This document shows positions 11,125-23,800 of a DNA stretch of 60,000 nucleotides, piece after piece; positions within the stretch are counted from its first letter, which is position 1, and each line of letters begins with the position of its first letter. The DNA lies in assembly GCF_932526225.1 (NCBI RefSeq), contig NC_064043.1, positions 13,206,085 through 13,266,084 of the forward strand. Reading direction: 5' to 3'. The notes under the pieces are model-generated. The model saw only the letters and a list, made by a program, of their open reading frames with translations. It was not told the DNA's origin and searched no databases. The stretch comes from Nematostella vectensis (taxonomy: Eukaryota; Cnidaria; Anthozoa; Actiniaria; Edwardsiidae). Made by a program: the position numbers and the translations under genes.

Positions 11125-12656
11125 CCATGGACCGCATGTCTACAAAACGAAGACCTAAAACCTAATACCTAAAACCTGTGACCCCAAAAGCTACGACCAG
11201 CCAAAAATTTCAGTTATTATTTAGTCTACCTTGTTTTCCAAATCCAGCGAATTTTGGTAACTCTCCCGGTAACCTAACAGACCCGGCAATTACCGGTAAT
11301 TTAGAAAAGTTTTCGAACTCCCTGGCGAGGAAGAGTGTTTATCAAAACAAAGCTTTTGCGTAGCGCGCCGATACGGGTTCCCGACAAGTAAATTATAATT
11401 TCCAAAGTTTTTGAATAGATTGGCTAAATAGTTATTGAAATCCTAGTTTTGTCGATGTCTGTAGACAACTTGCACCCCAACAATTGCTGTGGCATCGACA
11501 TTTTTTGAAAGAAAGACAAAGAACAAGTAAATAAAGTCTCATTTTGTAGAAAAACTAATAATTTCGCAAAGCTGTTTATATTTTTAGGCGCACTGTGACA
11601 GCTAAATGTCAAATAATTTGACAGAGATGAAACCTGATTGGTTGGAAGGAAATCTGATAAAATGATGTAAGCCTTGATTGGCCCACTTTTTACCGGGCAG
11701 TGGAATGGTTTTCTCTGTGATGAAAACTTTCTACAACTCGACACAACTAGAACATGGAGCGATTTCCCGTAAGTTAGCGGGCAATTAAGATTTTGGAAAC
11801 ACCCGAAAATGTTTACCGGGTGTCCGGTTTCTGATTTTATCCGCGTTTAAAGAAACGACCACCTGGAAACGCAAGTAGTTCCCTTTTTCCAAAAAAAATT
11901 TGAATAAGCTTATTATCTCATAAGGATACGGGTTCCCGACAAGTAAATTATAATTTCCAAAGTTTTTGAATAGATTGGCTAAATAGTTATTGAAATCCTA
12001 GTTTTGTCGATGTCTGTAGACAACTTGCACCCCAACAATTGCTGTGGCATCGACATTTTTTGAAAGAAAGACAAAGAACAAGTAAATAAAGTCTCCTTTT
12101 GTAGAAAAACTAATAATTTCGCAAAGCTGTTTATACTTTTAGGCGCACGGTGACAGCTAAATGTCAAATCATTTGACAGAGATTGGTTGGAAGGAAATCT
12201 GATAAAATGATGTAAGCCTTGATTGGCCCACTTTTTACCGGGCAGTGGAATGGTCGTCTTCTCTGTGATAAAAACTTTCTACAACTCGACACAACTAGAA
12301 CATGGAGCGATTTCCCGTAAGTTACCGGGCAATTAAGATTTTGGAAGAAACACCCGAAAATGTTTACCGGGTGACATTCCGGTTTCTGAGTTTATCGGCG
12401 TTTTAAGAAACGACCACCTGTAAACATAAGTAGTTCCCTTTCCCCCCCCCCCAAAAAAAAATAATAATAATAATTGAATAAGCTTATTATCTCATAAGGA
12501 TCACTGATTTCACATGAAACTTCCACGCTGTGTAGCCCTTTTGGGAAACAAGGTAGACTAAATAATAACGGCAAAATTTTTGGGGTCGTTGCTTTTGGGG
12601 TCTTAGCTTTTGGAGTCACAGGTTTTAGGTCTTCGTTTTGTAGACACCCGCCATGG
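11125..12656. mobile_element. Inverted-repeat element with an internal 554-bp tandem duplication
   Basis: Both ends start from CCATGG and share, in inverted orientation, GTCTACAAAACGAAGACCTA and TATTTAGTCTACCTTGTTT. The terminal repeats exceed 100 bp, with gaps. Inside, 11,370-11,923 and 11,925-12,500 are direct copies, both starting ATACGGGTTCCCGACAAGTA and ending near AATAAGCTTATTATCTCATA. No transposase frame is seen; the short minus-strand frames repeat between the two copies. It is a non-autonomous element whose core has duplicated. Confidence 0.75.
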
Positions 12657-13830
12657 ACACGAGAACTGCTCATGCCTAAAATCTACCAACATGCAAACGA
12701 GGCTGAGCATAAAAATCTTATTATATTGTAATTATTTACATGTTTTGTTTACTACTTATTTTCGCAAAAATGAAAAAAAAAACAAATAGGCTATTGTTTA
12801 ATGAGAGTCAAACCCAAAAAATCGTTTGAAGAGAAATAAATTTGAATAATAAATTTCGTGATTAAACATATATACATGTAAACTTAACACTTGAAACAAT
12901 CACAGCCAGCTTTTAGCTTAAAATCGCCAAAGCGAATTAGTAAACCATCAGAGGACAATAAAACCACTAAAACTATAATACGTTTAGTGAGTTAACCTTC
13001 TTACAAAGAATGCGGTATGCCTAGTCCTATAAAGTCTATGATAAAAATCGGGCTTCCTGTGATTTCCGTCTGACTTGTGAACCCCCAACCAAAATCCTGA
13101 ATCCGCCCTTGCACAGGTCCACTTACAGGCAATTGGGTCTGTACAGCAGGTGCTGCGCTTAGTTGGACAAGACAGCCATAAAACACTATGACAAGTAACG
13201 TATCCAAGTGCCTTTTGTTATTTCAACTACTTTATGAAATCCCACAAAGAGATAAGAGAAATTGAATAAGGTATTTTTTAATTATAAGGTATTAACTGAT
13301 GTCGATGCAACCACTATATGTTTTATCAAATCTTAAATCTGGTTACTGCTGTTGATCTTTCACGACCATTTTCCAGGTTTTTTATTATTTCATTGTTTGG
13401 CTGTTGCAGTGTTAGGGGATTTCGAGGTAGGGGGTCTAAGTATTCCGGGGATTCGTGTTATTTTCAAGAGACAAAAGAGATACCTGTTAACAAACCCGTC
13501 AATAAACAACACTACGCTTAGTCGACAATGTCTATTTGATCTAATCTGTCTGAGATAGATAGCCAAACGACATTTTAGTGTTTGTATGCTAAATGGAAAA
13601 ACATATAGAGCGGCAGTCAGATCACATGCTACCTGTCTCACAACAGATCCCTACACAGTGATAAAAATTAGATATCAAAAGCCAATATTTACTAAGCACT
13701 GCTTAGAGCACCAATCGATCAAATACACTAGCAATATATCTAAGGAATGAGTAGCGTATTAAGATGTGTACGATAATAAAAAAGTGGTTCAATTATTTCT
13801 CGATTTTTCCGTTCATAGGAAGACGAGAAC
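12657..13830. repeat. Repeat-derived upstream flank of the patatin gene
   Basis: 13,100-13,260 matches 6733-6870 (ACTATGACAAGTAACG and CAAGTGCCTTTTGTTATTTC). 13,545-13,625 matches 7937-8020. The rest is AT-rich. An acceptor-like TTCATAG/GAAG at about 13,817-13,819, just before the patatin start codon, leaves open an upstream exon. Confidence 0.55.
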
Positions 13831-14807
13831 ATGAGTAAAGACGAGCGGAGGACTGGACTCGCCTTTTCCGGGGGCGGTATTCGGTCAGCAGCATTCTGCT
13901 CGGGTGTTCTGCGCAGAATGTTGCAAAAGTCAGTTCCGGTGGATTACTTGTCGTGTGTTTCCGGTGGCGGGTTTACCGGAAGTGCTTATTTGGATTGGAA
14001 GTACCGTAACGAACTCAAGGATGACGCTCGCTGGCACGCGGAGTTTTTTGAAAACATGAGAAAGAATTCGAATTCCTACTGCAACTGTCGTAATCCCTGT
14101 CAAGCTTTGTTTGACGGTTTTATTCTATTTTTTCTCATTTTTGTTGTGACGTTCATATCTCCCTGGCTAACAGGTTTCTCTTTCGTTATACCCACCGCGT
14201 ATATCGTTAATTATTTCTTTGGGGATATTCTAAGGGCTCCCTTTACCTGTCCCTCAACGCGCAAACGAAACTTTACCTCGTCTCAAATCCAAGAAAATCC
14301 CGGAACATTAACTCTGGTTAACATTACTAACACCATCGAATGCGTCCCAAAGTTCGGTCCTCACATGTACAGCACTCTTGTTCTGTTTGTCTCGCTGTTT
14401 GCGGCATTTCTAACGCTATTCTTTCTCAAAGAAATCCTGAAAAAACGGTTAAAAAATTTCACTCGATTTCTGTTTAACCTGGTTGGCTTTACGCTCGCCA
14501 TGACATTTCTTCCCTGGTTCATCGAGGAGTACATTGTTGTTACGCCTCTTTGGGCGAACGCTCTTATCATTGTGCTGAGTGTGTTCCTGTGGCTTGGGCT
14601 CCCTCCCTTGAGAGATAAGGCGTCTGTGGCGATGATCGTGTATTTCTACGCCTATGCTGTCAAGTGGATGGTGTATAAGACAGATGTGCTCTACGTGCGC
14701 TTCACCCATGATAGATTTGCCGCACTTATGTATGCTTCTGGGATCTTGATTTGGCTCAACCCATTTATTGGCCTTCTGCAGCAGAATGCCGTGCACATCT
14801 ATAACCG
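13831..14807 (+). CDS. Patatin gene, exon 1
   Basis: Carries the start codon, the oxyanion loop, the nucleophile serine and the hydrophobic segments. It ends in phase 2 before GTGAGT; the split Arg codon is completed at 15079. Confidence 0.85.
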
Positions 14808-17800
14808 GTGAGTACAATCGTCTCCACCCTCCCTGCCACATATAAGAACAAGCGGTCCTTTTGCCCGTGACAATCACATAATGATTCAGTTTTGCCCCTG
14901 TAAGAAAATTAAAACATCTCCCAGAGTGCATAGATTTCTGAAAAAATCTGGGAGGGCCTAGGTTAGAAAAAAAAAGACAGAGTGAAATATAATAGAAAGA
15001 TTTGTCAGATATTTGAGAAAGGGCTTCCTCTCTGCTGCAGCCTTGATCGACTTCTGACTCTGTATCTCACAACCACAGATGGCGTCTACAGAAATCCTTC
15101 TATTCCCCTGAGAGTGTAGGTGCCAGTGGCTGCGCTGGTATCACGTGCCAGGACGTCATACCCTGGTGCGCGTGCTCTGGCAACGATACCGCTGAACGTC
15201 TGAATCGCCCAGTCACCTTTGGCGACATTGAAGATGTCAAACCGCAACTGATTTGCAACGTAACGGCGCATCACTGGAAGCGGACAGAGGGCGATGAACA
15301 CAGTTATGAGCTCCTCACTATCGCGCCTGACGTCATAGAGAGAATAGACCGCTGTGTAGAGGAGGTCGAGTTCGACTCGACACACATTTCACCTCATGAC
15401 GTCAAGTTGTCCGTTGCCATGGCAGCGTCTGCCGCTGTGGTGTCCTATGACCTTGGCAAAGCTCAAAGTATAAATGCTGGTTTCAGGGATCTGCAGATTC
15501 TGCTAGGCCTGGGCCTTGGTAAGAGGATGATCTCTCACAAGCGCGGCAACACTTGTTTAGCACGGGTAAGCGTGTACACACTTGACGCACCTCCTCTTTG
15601 TCCTCCGTCCCACCCCCTTCAACTAGACCCGTGTGCTGCGATTATTAAAATAAGACAATCGGAGCGTTATAATTTTGACGAAGTGATAGCGTAGAAAGGC
15701 TTATCACTGTAAGTAGTATAGTATTTTGGCGGTTTCGACGCATTAGGTTAATGCGTCAAAACTGCGCCAAATAATATACCACTTGCCCGCTGGCAGGGGG
15801 AGCTCTATGGCCACAAACGCCAGGAACTCTAGGAATGCGCCCAGACTACGCCTCCCCCAATCCTTGGCTGAACCTTGGCTTTGACCTTTGACATTTAATA
15901 GAGGATGGATTAAATGTTTAATCCAGCTGGGAGGTCTATGGCCACAAACGCTGTGCACATTTGATGAATACAAAAACGCGATCGAAATGGCCACAAACGC
16001 TGTGCACATCTGATGGATACAAAAACACGATCAGAGAACTGCGCCAACTAGTATACCGCTTACCCCCCAGGTTGGAGGGCCCCTAGGTGCGGGGGCTGTG
16101 CCCGCTGAGTGGGGGATCCTGTGGTTACAGAGGCTGTGCACATCTGATAAATACAAAAAAAACAGGGCCAAAACGGGGCCCTAGTCAAGGTGGGGGCCCC
16201 ATCAATGGGGTTGGGAATGTGGGTGTATGTGTGGGGTGGGTGTGGGCATGTCTTAGGATTGTCGTATGTGTATGTGTATAACGTATGTGTATACATGGCT
16301 GACGAGAAGTCTATAGTGCGGAGACGGCGTCTTATTAGGAGGAAGTTGAGGTTGGTTGCTGAGGAGTGGGACTTTCCCGTCTATGTACAAGAGTTGGTAG
16401 TGAGGGTATTTGACATGATTTGGAGGCGGTTTGATTTTCGGTTTGACGTGAGCTTCCTTCTGAATAGGGTGCTGGGGTTCTATGATTTGGATGATGTTAT
16501 TAGCATAGACGACGTTCGCATAAAGAAGGATACAGTGTGGAGAGAGCAGTTATACTTTTGGAGAGGTTCTATAGCATGCTGGTGAGGACATACGTCGGGA
16601 GTATAATGAGACGGTCGCCAAAAATGGCGGCGTGGAGCTGAAAGATGTGGTTGTGCGGGGGGCCCCAGAGTCGGCGACCAGTGGTGATGAGAGGAGTGTG
16701 CGTCGGGGGTGTGGGGAGGTGGTTATCGAAGGTGTCGGTGCGGAGTCGAGGGGTGTGGTTGTGCGGGAGGTCCCAGAGTCGGTGATAAGTGGTGGTGGCA
16801 GGGGCGTATGCGTGGTGTGTATGGTGTCGGAGAGGGTGTCTGGGTTTCTGCACGACGGGGACGTCCATAGGGCCGCGTGCCGTCCATGTGCGCTAACCGT
16901 TAAAGCGCGAGGGGATATTTGCCCAATTTGCCGAAGGTATATCGACGCCATTGTGGATGTATACGACGGTAATGGCTGTACCATTATACCACTACTGTGT
17001 GCGTTTGGCGTCGTAGTTTGGTGTCTCCATGTCACTATATATATAGGTTAGGTAGAAATATGGTGCGTCGATTTACGTGTAGTTTTATATAGTCTATAGG
17101 TATAGAAGTGCAAGTCCGATACTATGAGCTACGATACTCTATGTGACCTCATGCACGCGGTTGCGCTTGGGGAAGGACAGCGGGACTCGCTCAAGTGTGA
17201 GGCGGAGGCGTTGTTGGAGCGTCTGGAGGGTGATATAGAGGTCCGCAATGGGTTGGCCGAAGGTGGGGGGCTTGCGAACCCTAGGTCTGCGTACTTCGAG
17301 TTGCGTTGGAGGGTTAACGTTGTGAAGGATTGCATCAAGATGCTCGACGCGGCCGACACACTCAGTGTCTCTGTTGCGGGTGGTCTTGTTAGAGGTGGGC
17401 CTATGGGTTGTGGTGCGGTCGACACGCCGTACGATCGCGCATGCCCAGTCTGCCCGTGGGGTTGCCCTCACCTCTCGGATAGAAAGCGGGATTGTGACGA
17501 TAGTGAGGACGATGGTAGCAACGATGGGGATGATGCGCCGCCTAGCCCGTTCTCGGGCCTCCCCTATCTCCCCCGGGGGCCAATGGTTGCTGCCGAGCAA
17601 CGGGCGCAAAAAGCGTCTTCTAGATCGCGCGATGCAAAATTGGCCTAAACGTTTACCACTATACGTAAATATATATGAGCACGACTATTAACGTTTGTGG
17701 TGAGAAGGTTGATAGAGTATGTGTCGGGGACAAGGTCGTGAATGTCACAAGGAGCGGTGTGGCGGAGGCGTGCACAGGCGATGGTGTGAGATTCCTAGAC

Positions 17801-20800
17801 ACAATGTGGCTTCGTATACTGGATCCCGACGAGGTCTATAGAATGGGGTCGGTACGCATTGCGATCAGAATGTAGGAGCGACTAGAGGAGGGACGTGGTG
17901 GGAGCAATTCGGATTGGGAGGCTAGCGTCCTCAGGGGGTATGTGGGTCTTTGGAAAGTGATTGATGATACGGTTAGGGATACCACATGTAGCGACGACGC
18001 CTTGAGCGACGACGACGACGAGGGCGATAGTCGCCTCTATTAGTCTGAGACATCTGAGTATTGCCTCTGATACAACGAATCGGTTAACGCTAGTGCTGTC
18101 TGATGGGATGCGCTCTATCAAAGTCGTGACGTTGGATAAAGATATAATCTCTTGTATTAGCATATAGAATGGATTGTGGTGCAGGGATCCATATAGCGTT
18201 GGAGGAGGATGGATATTACGACTGTCCATTTGTGATCTAAGGATAGCGGAGTACGTGACTAAGGGAGAGTCGGCGAGGTTCAAGGCATGTTGTGGTAGGC
18301 AGGATATGGTGAATGACAATGGAGCTAATGTGTGTAGAAATTGTGGTGTTCACCATGGATACGATTATGCCGTCGAGTATGTTGATTTTTACGAGTAGAA
18401 TCAAAAAGCCCAAACTGTCGCGATCTCGTACCAGAACAATGAATACAATACACCAAAAACTTTAGGGTCTGCCCTGAAGAAGTCTTATTAAAGACGGAAA
18501 TTTAGAAGAGTCGATTTCCAGTTTTTGGTGTATTGATTTTTACGAGGATATGTATAGGATACGTAGGAAGTCGGTATACCATCGGAAATACCATTTAGAA
18601 AACGTTTTTTTTTTTTGAGCTAGAAGGGAGTAAGCACGACCTATTCAGGAGGTTCAGACTAGTTGAGGCGGCTATGAATAAATTATTTGCTATGAAACGA
18701 TATATTCAGATAAAGTTCGTTCTCTACAAGTTGTTTGAATTGAAAGGTGAGAAGCATAGTATGAGGCAATGTGTAAAGTATATCAGTCCTAGGACACTGA
18801 AATATTATGAGGAGTTGTGGAGACAGGTTTGTGGTCGTCTGGGATGGGAGTATATTTATGGTAGCGAGTTTATGACTAGGCGTGTGAAGGGGGAGTGATC
18901 ACTATCTTTCTCTAGATATGTGTATGTGCCTCCCGTGTATAGTCTTATCGTAGAAGAGTCTTACGCTAAGGTTTTGTTTAGTTTCTCTTTCATCTCTAGC
19001 GTTATCTCCTCCCTTATCCTCTGCTTCAATAAGAACCGGGGGGGGGGGGCTTGGAAAAGACGTGGGAAGCTAAGCCTTTTTTTGATTTTTGACATAAAAC
19101 GATCAAGAAGTTGTTGAAGAATTGACAAGAAAAGTGTTTAATAGAGAAAATGCAACTGATTATCCAGTCAAATGGGAATTTGAAGGATATCCTGATATAT
19201 CTGTCAAAGGAATTGCTTTGTACTTACAAGCTGAGAATATCGGCTCAAGTGTTCGTAAAAACCGTTTTCACCTTGTGCGGTGGTTGGTAAGCTTATTAGA
19301 TGGAAGAAAAGGCTAAAATACCCGCAGCATTTATCAAGGAATTGTCGAGGATCTGCACTACTATTCCATTAAGATGTTATGGAGTAAAATATAAAAAATA
19401 TGCTTTATTTATGATAGCTAAAATACGGAATTGATCTCCAAACAAACACAAACCAAGCAAACAACATGGACAGTCAAGGTGAGTTCGGGCGAAAATCAAA
19501 ACGCAATTTCCGTCCTTTTTTCTTTTATATGTAATGCTTTTTGTTTGCAAATATTTCTAAAAATAACCCTCAAACAAAACAATTTTCGTCCCTTCACAAC
19601 TTCTCTGATTTTGCCGCATTCAATCATCTTGCTTCCACTGTTTGGATGCTATTTTAGGGCGCATATAATGGCTTCCAGTTCTATCGTAAATATTTTTCTT
19701 TTTCTTCTTGTATGGGGTCTTCGGTGACTGGGCCTCCTTTACGCGTCGCTTTATCCCGTATCGACTGTCGCATTTTGTTTTATTTGTCCATCTCGTCTAC
19801 TATGAGGGCGAACTCTTGGTCGGATATCGCGTTGTCCATTAGGCTTTTAGAGATGAGGTCGTTGATGGTGTTTAGCTTCTTACATGTTAGCTTCGTACAT
19901 GTTGTCCATTATATTATACGGTTAGATAATCTCGATGTCTTTGATAGCATTACGATGTCAGAGTGCTTCTGTACGCTACGGGATAGTCTCTTAGACACCG
20001 ACGCACATATCGTTGATATGATGGCTGATACACCCGACACTACGCCTAAAGGCACAGCTACAGGGATTCCAGCGCCTGTCAGCCCAGTCCCTAACGCCCC
20101 AGCTGATAGCGCGACTGATAGTGACTCTGACCCTATCGCGATCTTATTAATGACAGACCAAGATTTCGCGTATTTCTTCCTTACTTGTTGGTGGTGCTCG
20201 AGGGCCTTGTTAATGTTGTCTTTTATGAGGGTTATTTGTTGTAGCCTGAACGATAGCCCATCGTCTTCGATTATGGTTGGGTATAGCTGACTGTTCCTTT
20301 CGTGTGGTTTCGCTTCGTACATATTGTCCATTATATTATACGGTTAGATAATCTCGATGTACGTTTCTTGTTTTGTGCTGTCGTACATGTACTCAACATC
20401 GCCGGATAGCTTCTCACACATTACATTGCTAGTGAAAAGCGCTGGGTTAGCACCCGTCTCGGTGTTAATGTTTAGGACGGTTCCATTAGCGCCCCATACG
20501 AAAAGCATGTACCTCACAGCTGAGAGTGTCTGAGGGTTATCGAATACTACACCGGTGCTCGTGTGTAGGTGGTTTTTCGGCATGATCACACCCTAAGAAG
20601 CACCTACTTGGTTACTAGACGCTAGGATGTTCTGCCCGATAAATGCCTCAGGGCCACCCCCAACGCTCCGCTTCCAAGCGAAGTAGAACCTCGGGTCGGT
20701 GGACACACCACTGATCTCCGTGCAGTATAGGGCTAAGTTCGCAGTTAGTTTGATTATGTTTCGGCTGTTCTTCAATCCTGGGCTGATGTAAAAGCCAGTT

Positions 20801-23800
20801 ACCTCTCTCCAACCATCATTGCCGAGTAATATTTGGGCTTGGTGTATGTGCTTCGCCCTATATGAGGCTATACGGACACTGTTTCCTATATCGTCAGCGA
20901 CTGACTCACTCACTTGATAGTTCGCCGCCGTTTCGCCTTCGATACCGAAGGCATACACTTGGATTTTTTGGGGGCTTTTTGAGTTATGTGAGACGGTGAA
21001 AGTGATAGTACCTGGAGTTACCTGTGTCGATTACAGCCTCAGTGAATCGGTAGCTTGGCTTCCCATCTATGGCGCCTCTCTTAATGCTATCCCCACGGAA
21101 GCCCCACCCGCCAGTTTGGATGTTGATGGTACCCATTGTAAGCATCACATTTGGGTCTATGCAGTAGCACTCGATTCGAATGGTGTAGCCTCTAGATGCT
21201 GTCAGTCCGGTAGTGTTGTCGATAGGTAGAGAGGTGGCTATTGTTTCTTGTGCCCCATTTGGGACATTGTCTACTAGGTAGAAGCCTTTGTGTTTAGGGT
21301 ACAGCCCTTCTGATATATAGGCTCCTCTAATTATTTTCAGGTTACTTTTTGTTGAGCTCCAAAGGCTTTGGTTGTTTAGAAACCACAATGCGTTGAGGGT
21401 GATATATGACCTTGATTTGTTGGGGTGTTAGATCGCCGTACGTTAATGGGTCACCTTTTACTCCCTGCGCACCCTGGTCTCCTTTGTCACCTTTGTCGCC
21501 CTTGACCCCTTGTATGCCTTGGTCGCCTTTACCACCTTTATCGCCCTTATCACCCTTTTGCCCCTGTAGACTAGCGTGGTAACTGGACACTTCAGTCACT
21601 CTGACGTTGGCATTGCCAACCGTGTTTTCTACTATGTTTAACATTACGCCTTTCCCTACTGCCCCAAGCTCGAAGGCTATTCTCTTGGTCGGGCTGTAGA
21701 TTATTGGGTATATAGTCTTGAACGACACCCCTTTGAAAGAGTGTCTGTAGTTGTGTCATACCCCAGAGGAGTCCTTGAGCTGTGTGTCGACGAAGAGGAG
21801 CGTCCCAAAGGTCGGATCCGTTGGGTTGTAAGTCATTAGCTCCCCATTCCCCACACCTGTATTTAGCACCGTCATGCTGGTCTTAGCGCTTTGGAACCGT
21901 TGTCACCCCTGTCTCCCCTCACACCTGGGGCTCCAGACGCTCCTGGCGGCCATCGTTTGCCCTTAGGGCCTTGCAAGCCTTGTTTAAAAGTGAACTCCTC
22001 CAAAGTTCGTAGTTTAATTGTCACGTTTGATAGTGTCTGTGTGAAGTTGAGGCCGGTGTCATTTAGTTCGAACTTACTGATTTCCGTAGCGAAGGTCGCG
22101 TTTCTAACGTTTGGGAACTGTACCACGGTGAACGACCCATAGTTGTCCGTGCTTAGTTGAACATACAAAACGATCCATTCGGTTAGATTGTTAAACTTAT
22201 GGTTAAATTGACCGCTTGATATGGTAGTGTTGTAGTCGTGGTACTCTATCTTTTGTCTGTCAGTGGGATACCAACCTCCAGTTTGATCTGGTGACTAGGT
22301 TTATTGCCTGCTCGACGTCGCTATAGAACTCTAGTGTGACCGACTGATTTGACCGTTGCCGTCCGGGTTGCATATCGTGTCTCTGATACTGAGTTTATCG
22401 ACTTATTCCATTTGAAAGTGAAGATGACGAGATCGCATTTTGTCATGTCAAAGCCTATATTGATGGCACCACTCACACTCCAAACGTCTGTATCAACCTG
22501 ACCGACGACGATGGGTTTGTTACTTCCTGAGCTCCCGTCCCTACCAGGCGCACCTGGAGGCCCTTGCTCACCCCGAGGGCCTTGGACACCAAGATTCAAA
22601 TCTTGTGCATTGAATATTCCCATTATAGTAATACGTTATACTAAACTCGGCCGTAGAAGTTTCTGGCTATCTTCTTGTCTGGTTTACTCACATACAAGAA
22701 AGAGTATGGCTTACTCACTGATTTACTGTATTGTTCCTCGCTAACGCCAAGCTCACGAGTGATCAGTCCTCTTTCGTTTGTAGATGGGAAGTCGTATACA
22801 CAAAAGTGACTACAATTTAACCTGACGTCCTTTGGTGTCTTATAGTATGACTGACTTAGGTATATTACGCTGCAGGTCTTATGCCGACCTCGAATGAAGT
22901 AATCGATGATTGGTGCCTGGTTCTTTTCACATACAAAGTCGTCGAAAATGATTATTTTTTGTGTCTCGTTGTCTAGCTCCCCCACGCGGATTACGTCGTC
23001 ACTACTACACTCGATAACGCTGTAACCTACTTCGTGACTGATGTCGCTAAATGTGTGGATGAGGTCTTGGTATTTCGACTACTCTAGGCGTACAGGTAGA
23101 TCTTGTCAAAGTGGATGAGGGGTGTCACTAGCATATGGATGAGGCAGTTTGTCTTTCCCGGCCCTGAAGGGCCTGATATCAAAAGTCGGAAGTTATCGCT
23201 AGGCATGAATTTGCAGAGCTGCTTGTACTTTTTGTTCGCTCCAGTGTTAGAGTCGTAGTTTGGGATGTCCATTCGTATACAAATACCGTAGATAACTTGA
23301 GATAGGTTGGGATAAGTTCAGATAGGTTTGTGTAACGTATATGTATATGGACATTGCCAATGCGAAGCATATCATCCCAAAGATTGAAGCTGGGAAGATG
23401 GTTAGCATCGTTCTTGAGGCCATTAAGGAAACAGGACGTGTCAAGCAGGATGAGTATGAGGGTCAAAAAGAGGCGTTCACGCCCTTGGTTGAGAAGTATG
23501 TGGACTCTGTGAATAGGCCAATAGCGAATCTAGGGAGGCCGGCTATCACCGATGGAAGCGAGACTGCTGCGTCCAAGGTGGTGGATTTGGATAATGGCTT
23601 CACCGACGATGATAAGGAGATTCTGAGTGACGCTGATTTCCCTTTACCAAGTGAAGTGTGGAGAATGCAAATGCGGTTAGTGGGTTGTTGGAGTTAACCA
23701 GTAGACTGAACCAGGAACTAGGGAGGAAGAAGGGGCAACTTTCTGGTACTAAGAAGTCTAAGGAGAAACATGCTGATGTGATAAGTGACTTCGCTAGGAG

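Noticed and set aside
14449-14931. 160-codon minus-strand frame
   Set aside because: Antisense of patatin exon 1, which has family motifs and good splice sites.
17882-18319. 145-codon minus-strand frame in the Polinton
   Set aside because: Overlaps the acidic-tail gene and the start of the VLTF3-like gene on the other strand; no motif of its own.
19712-20290. 192-codon plus-strand frame
   Set aside because: Antisense of the conserved hydrophobic Polinton protein read on the minus strand.
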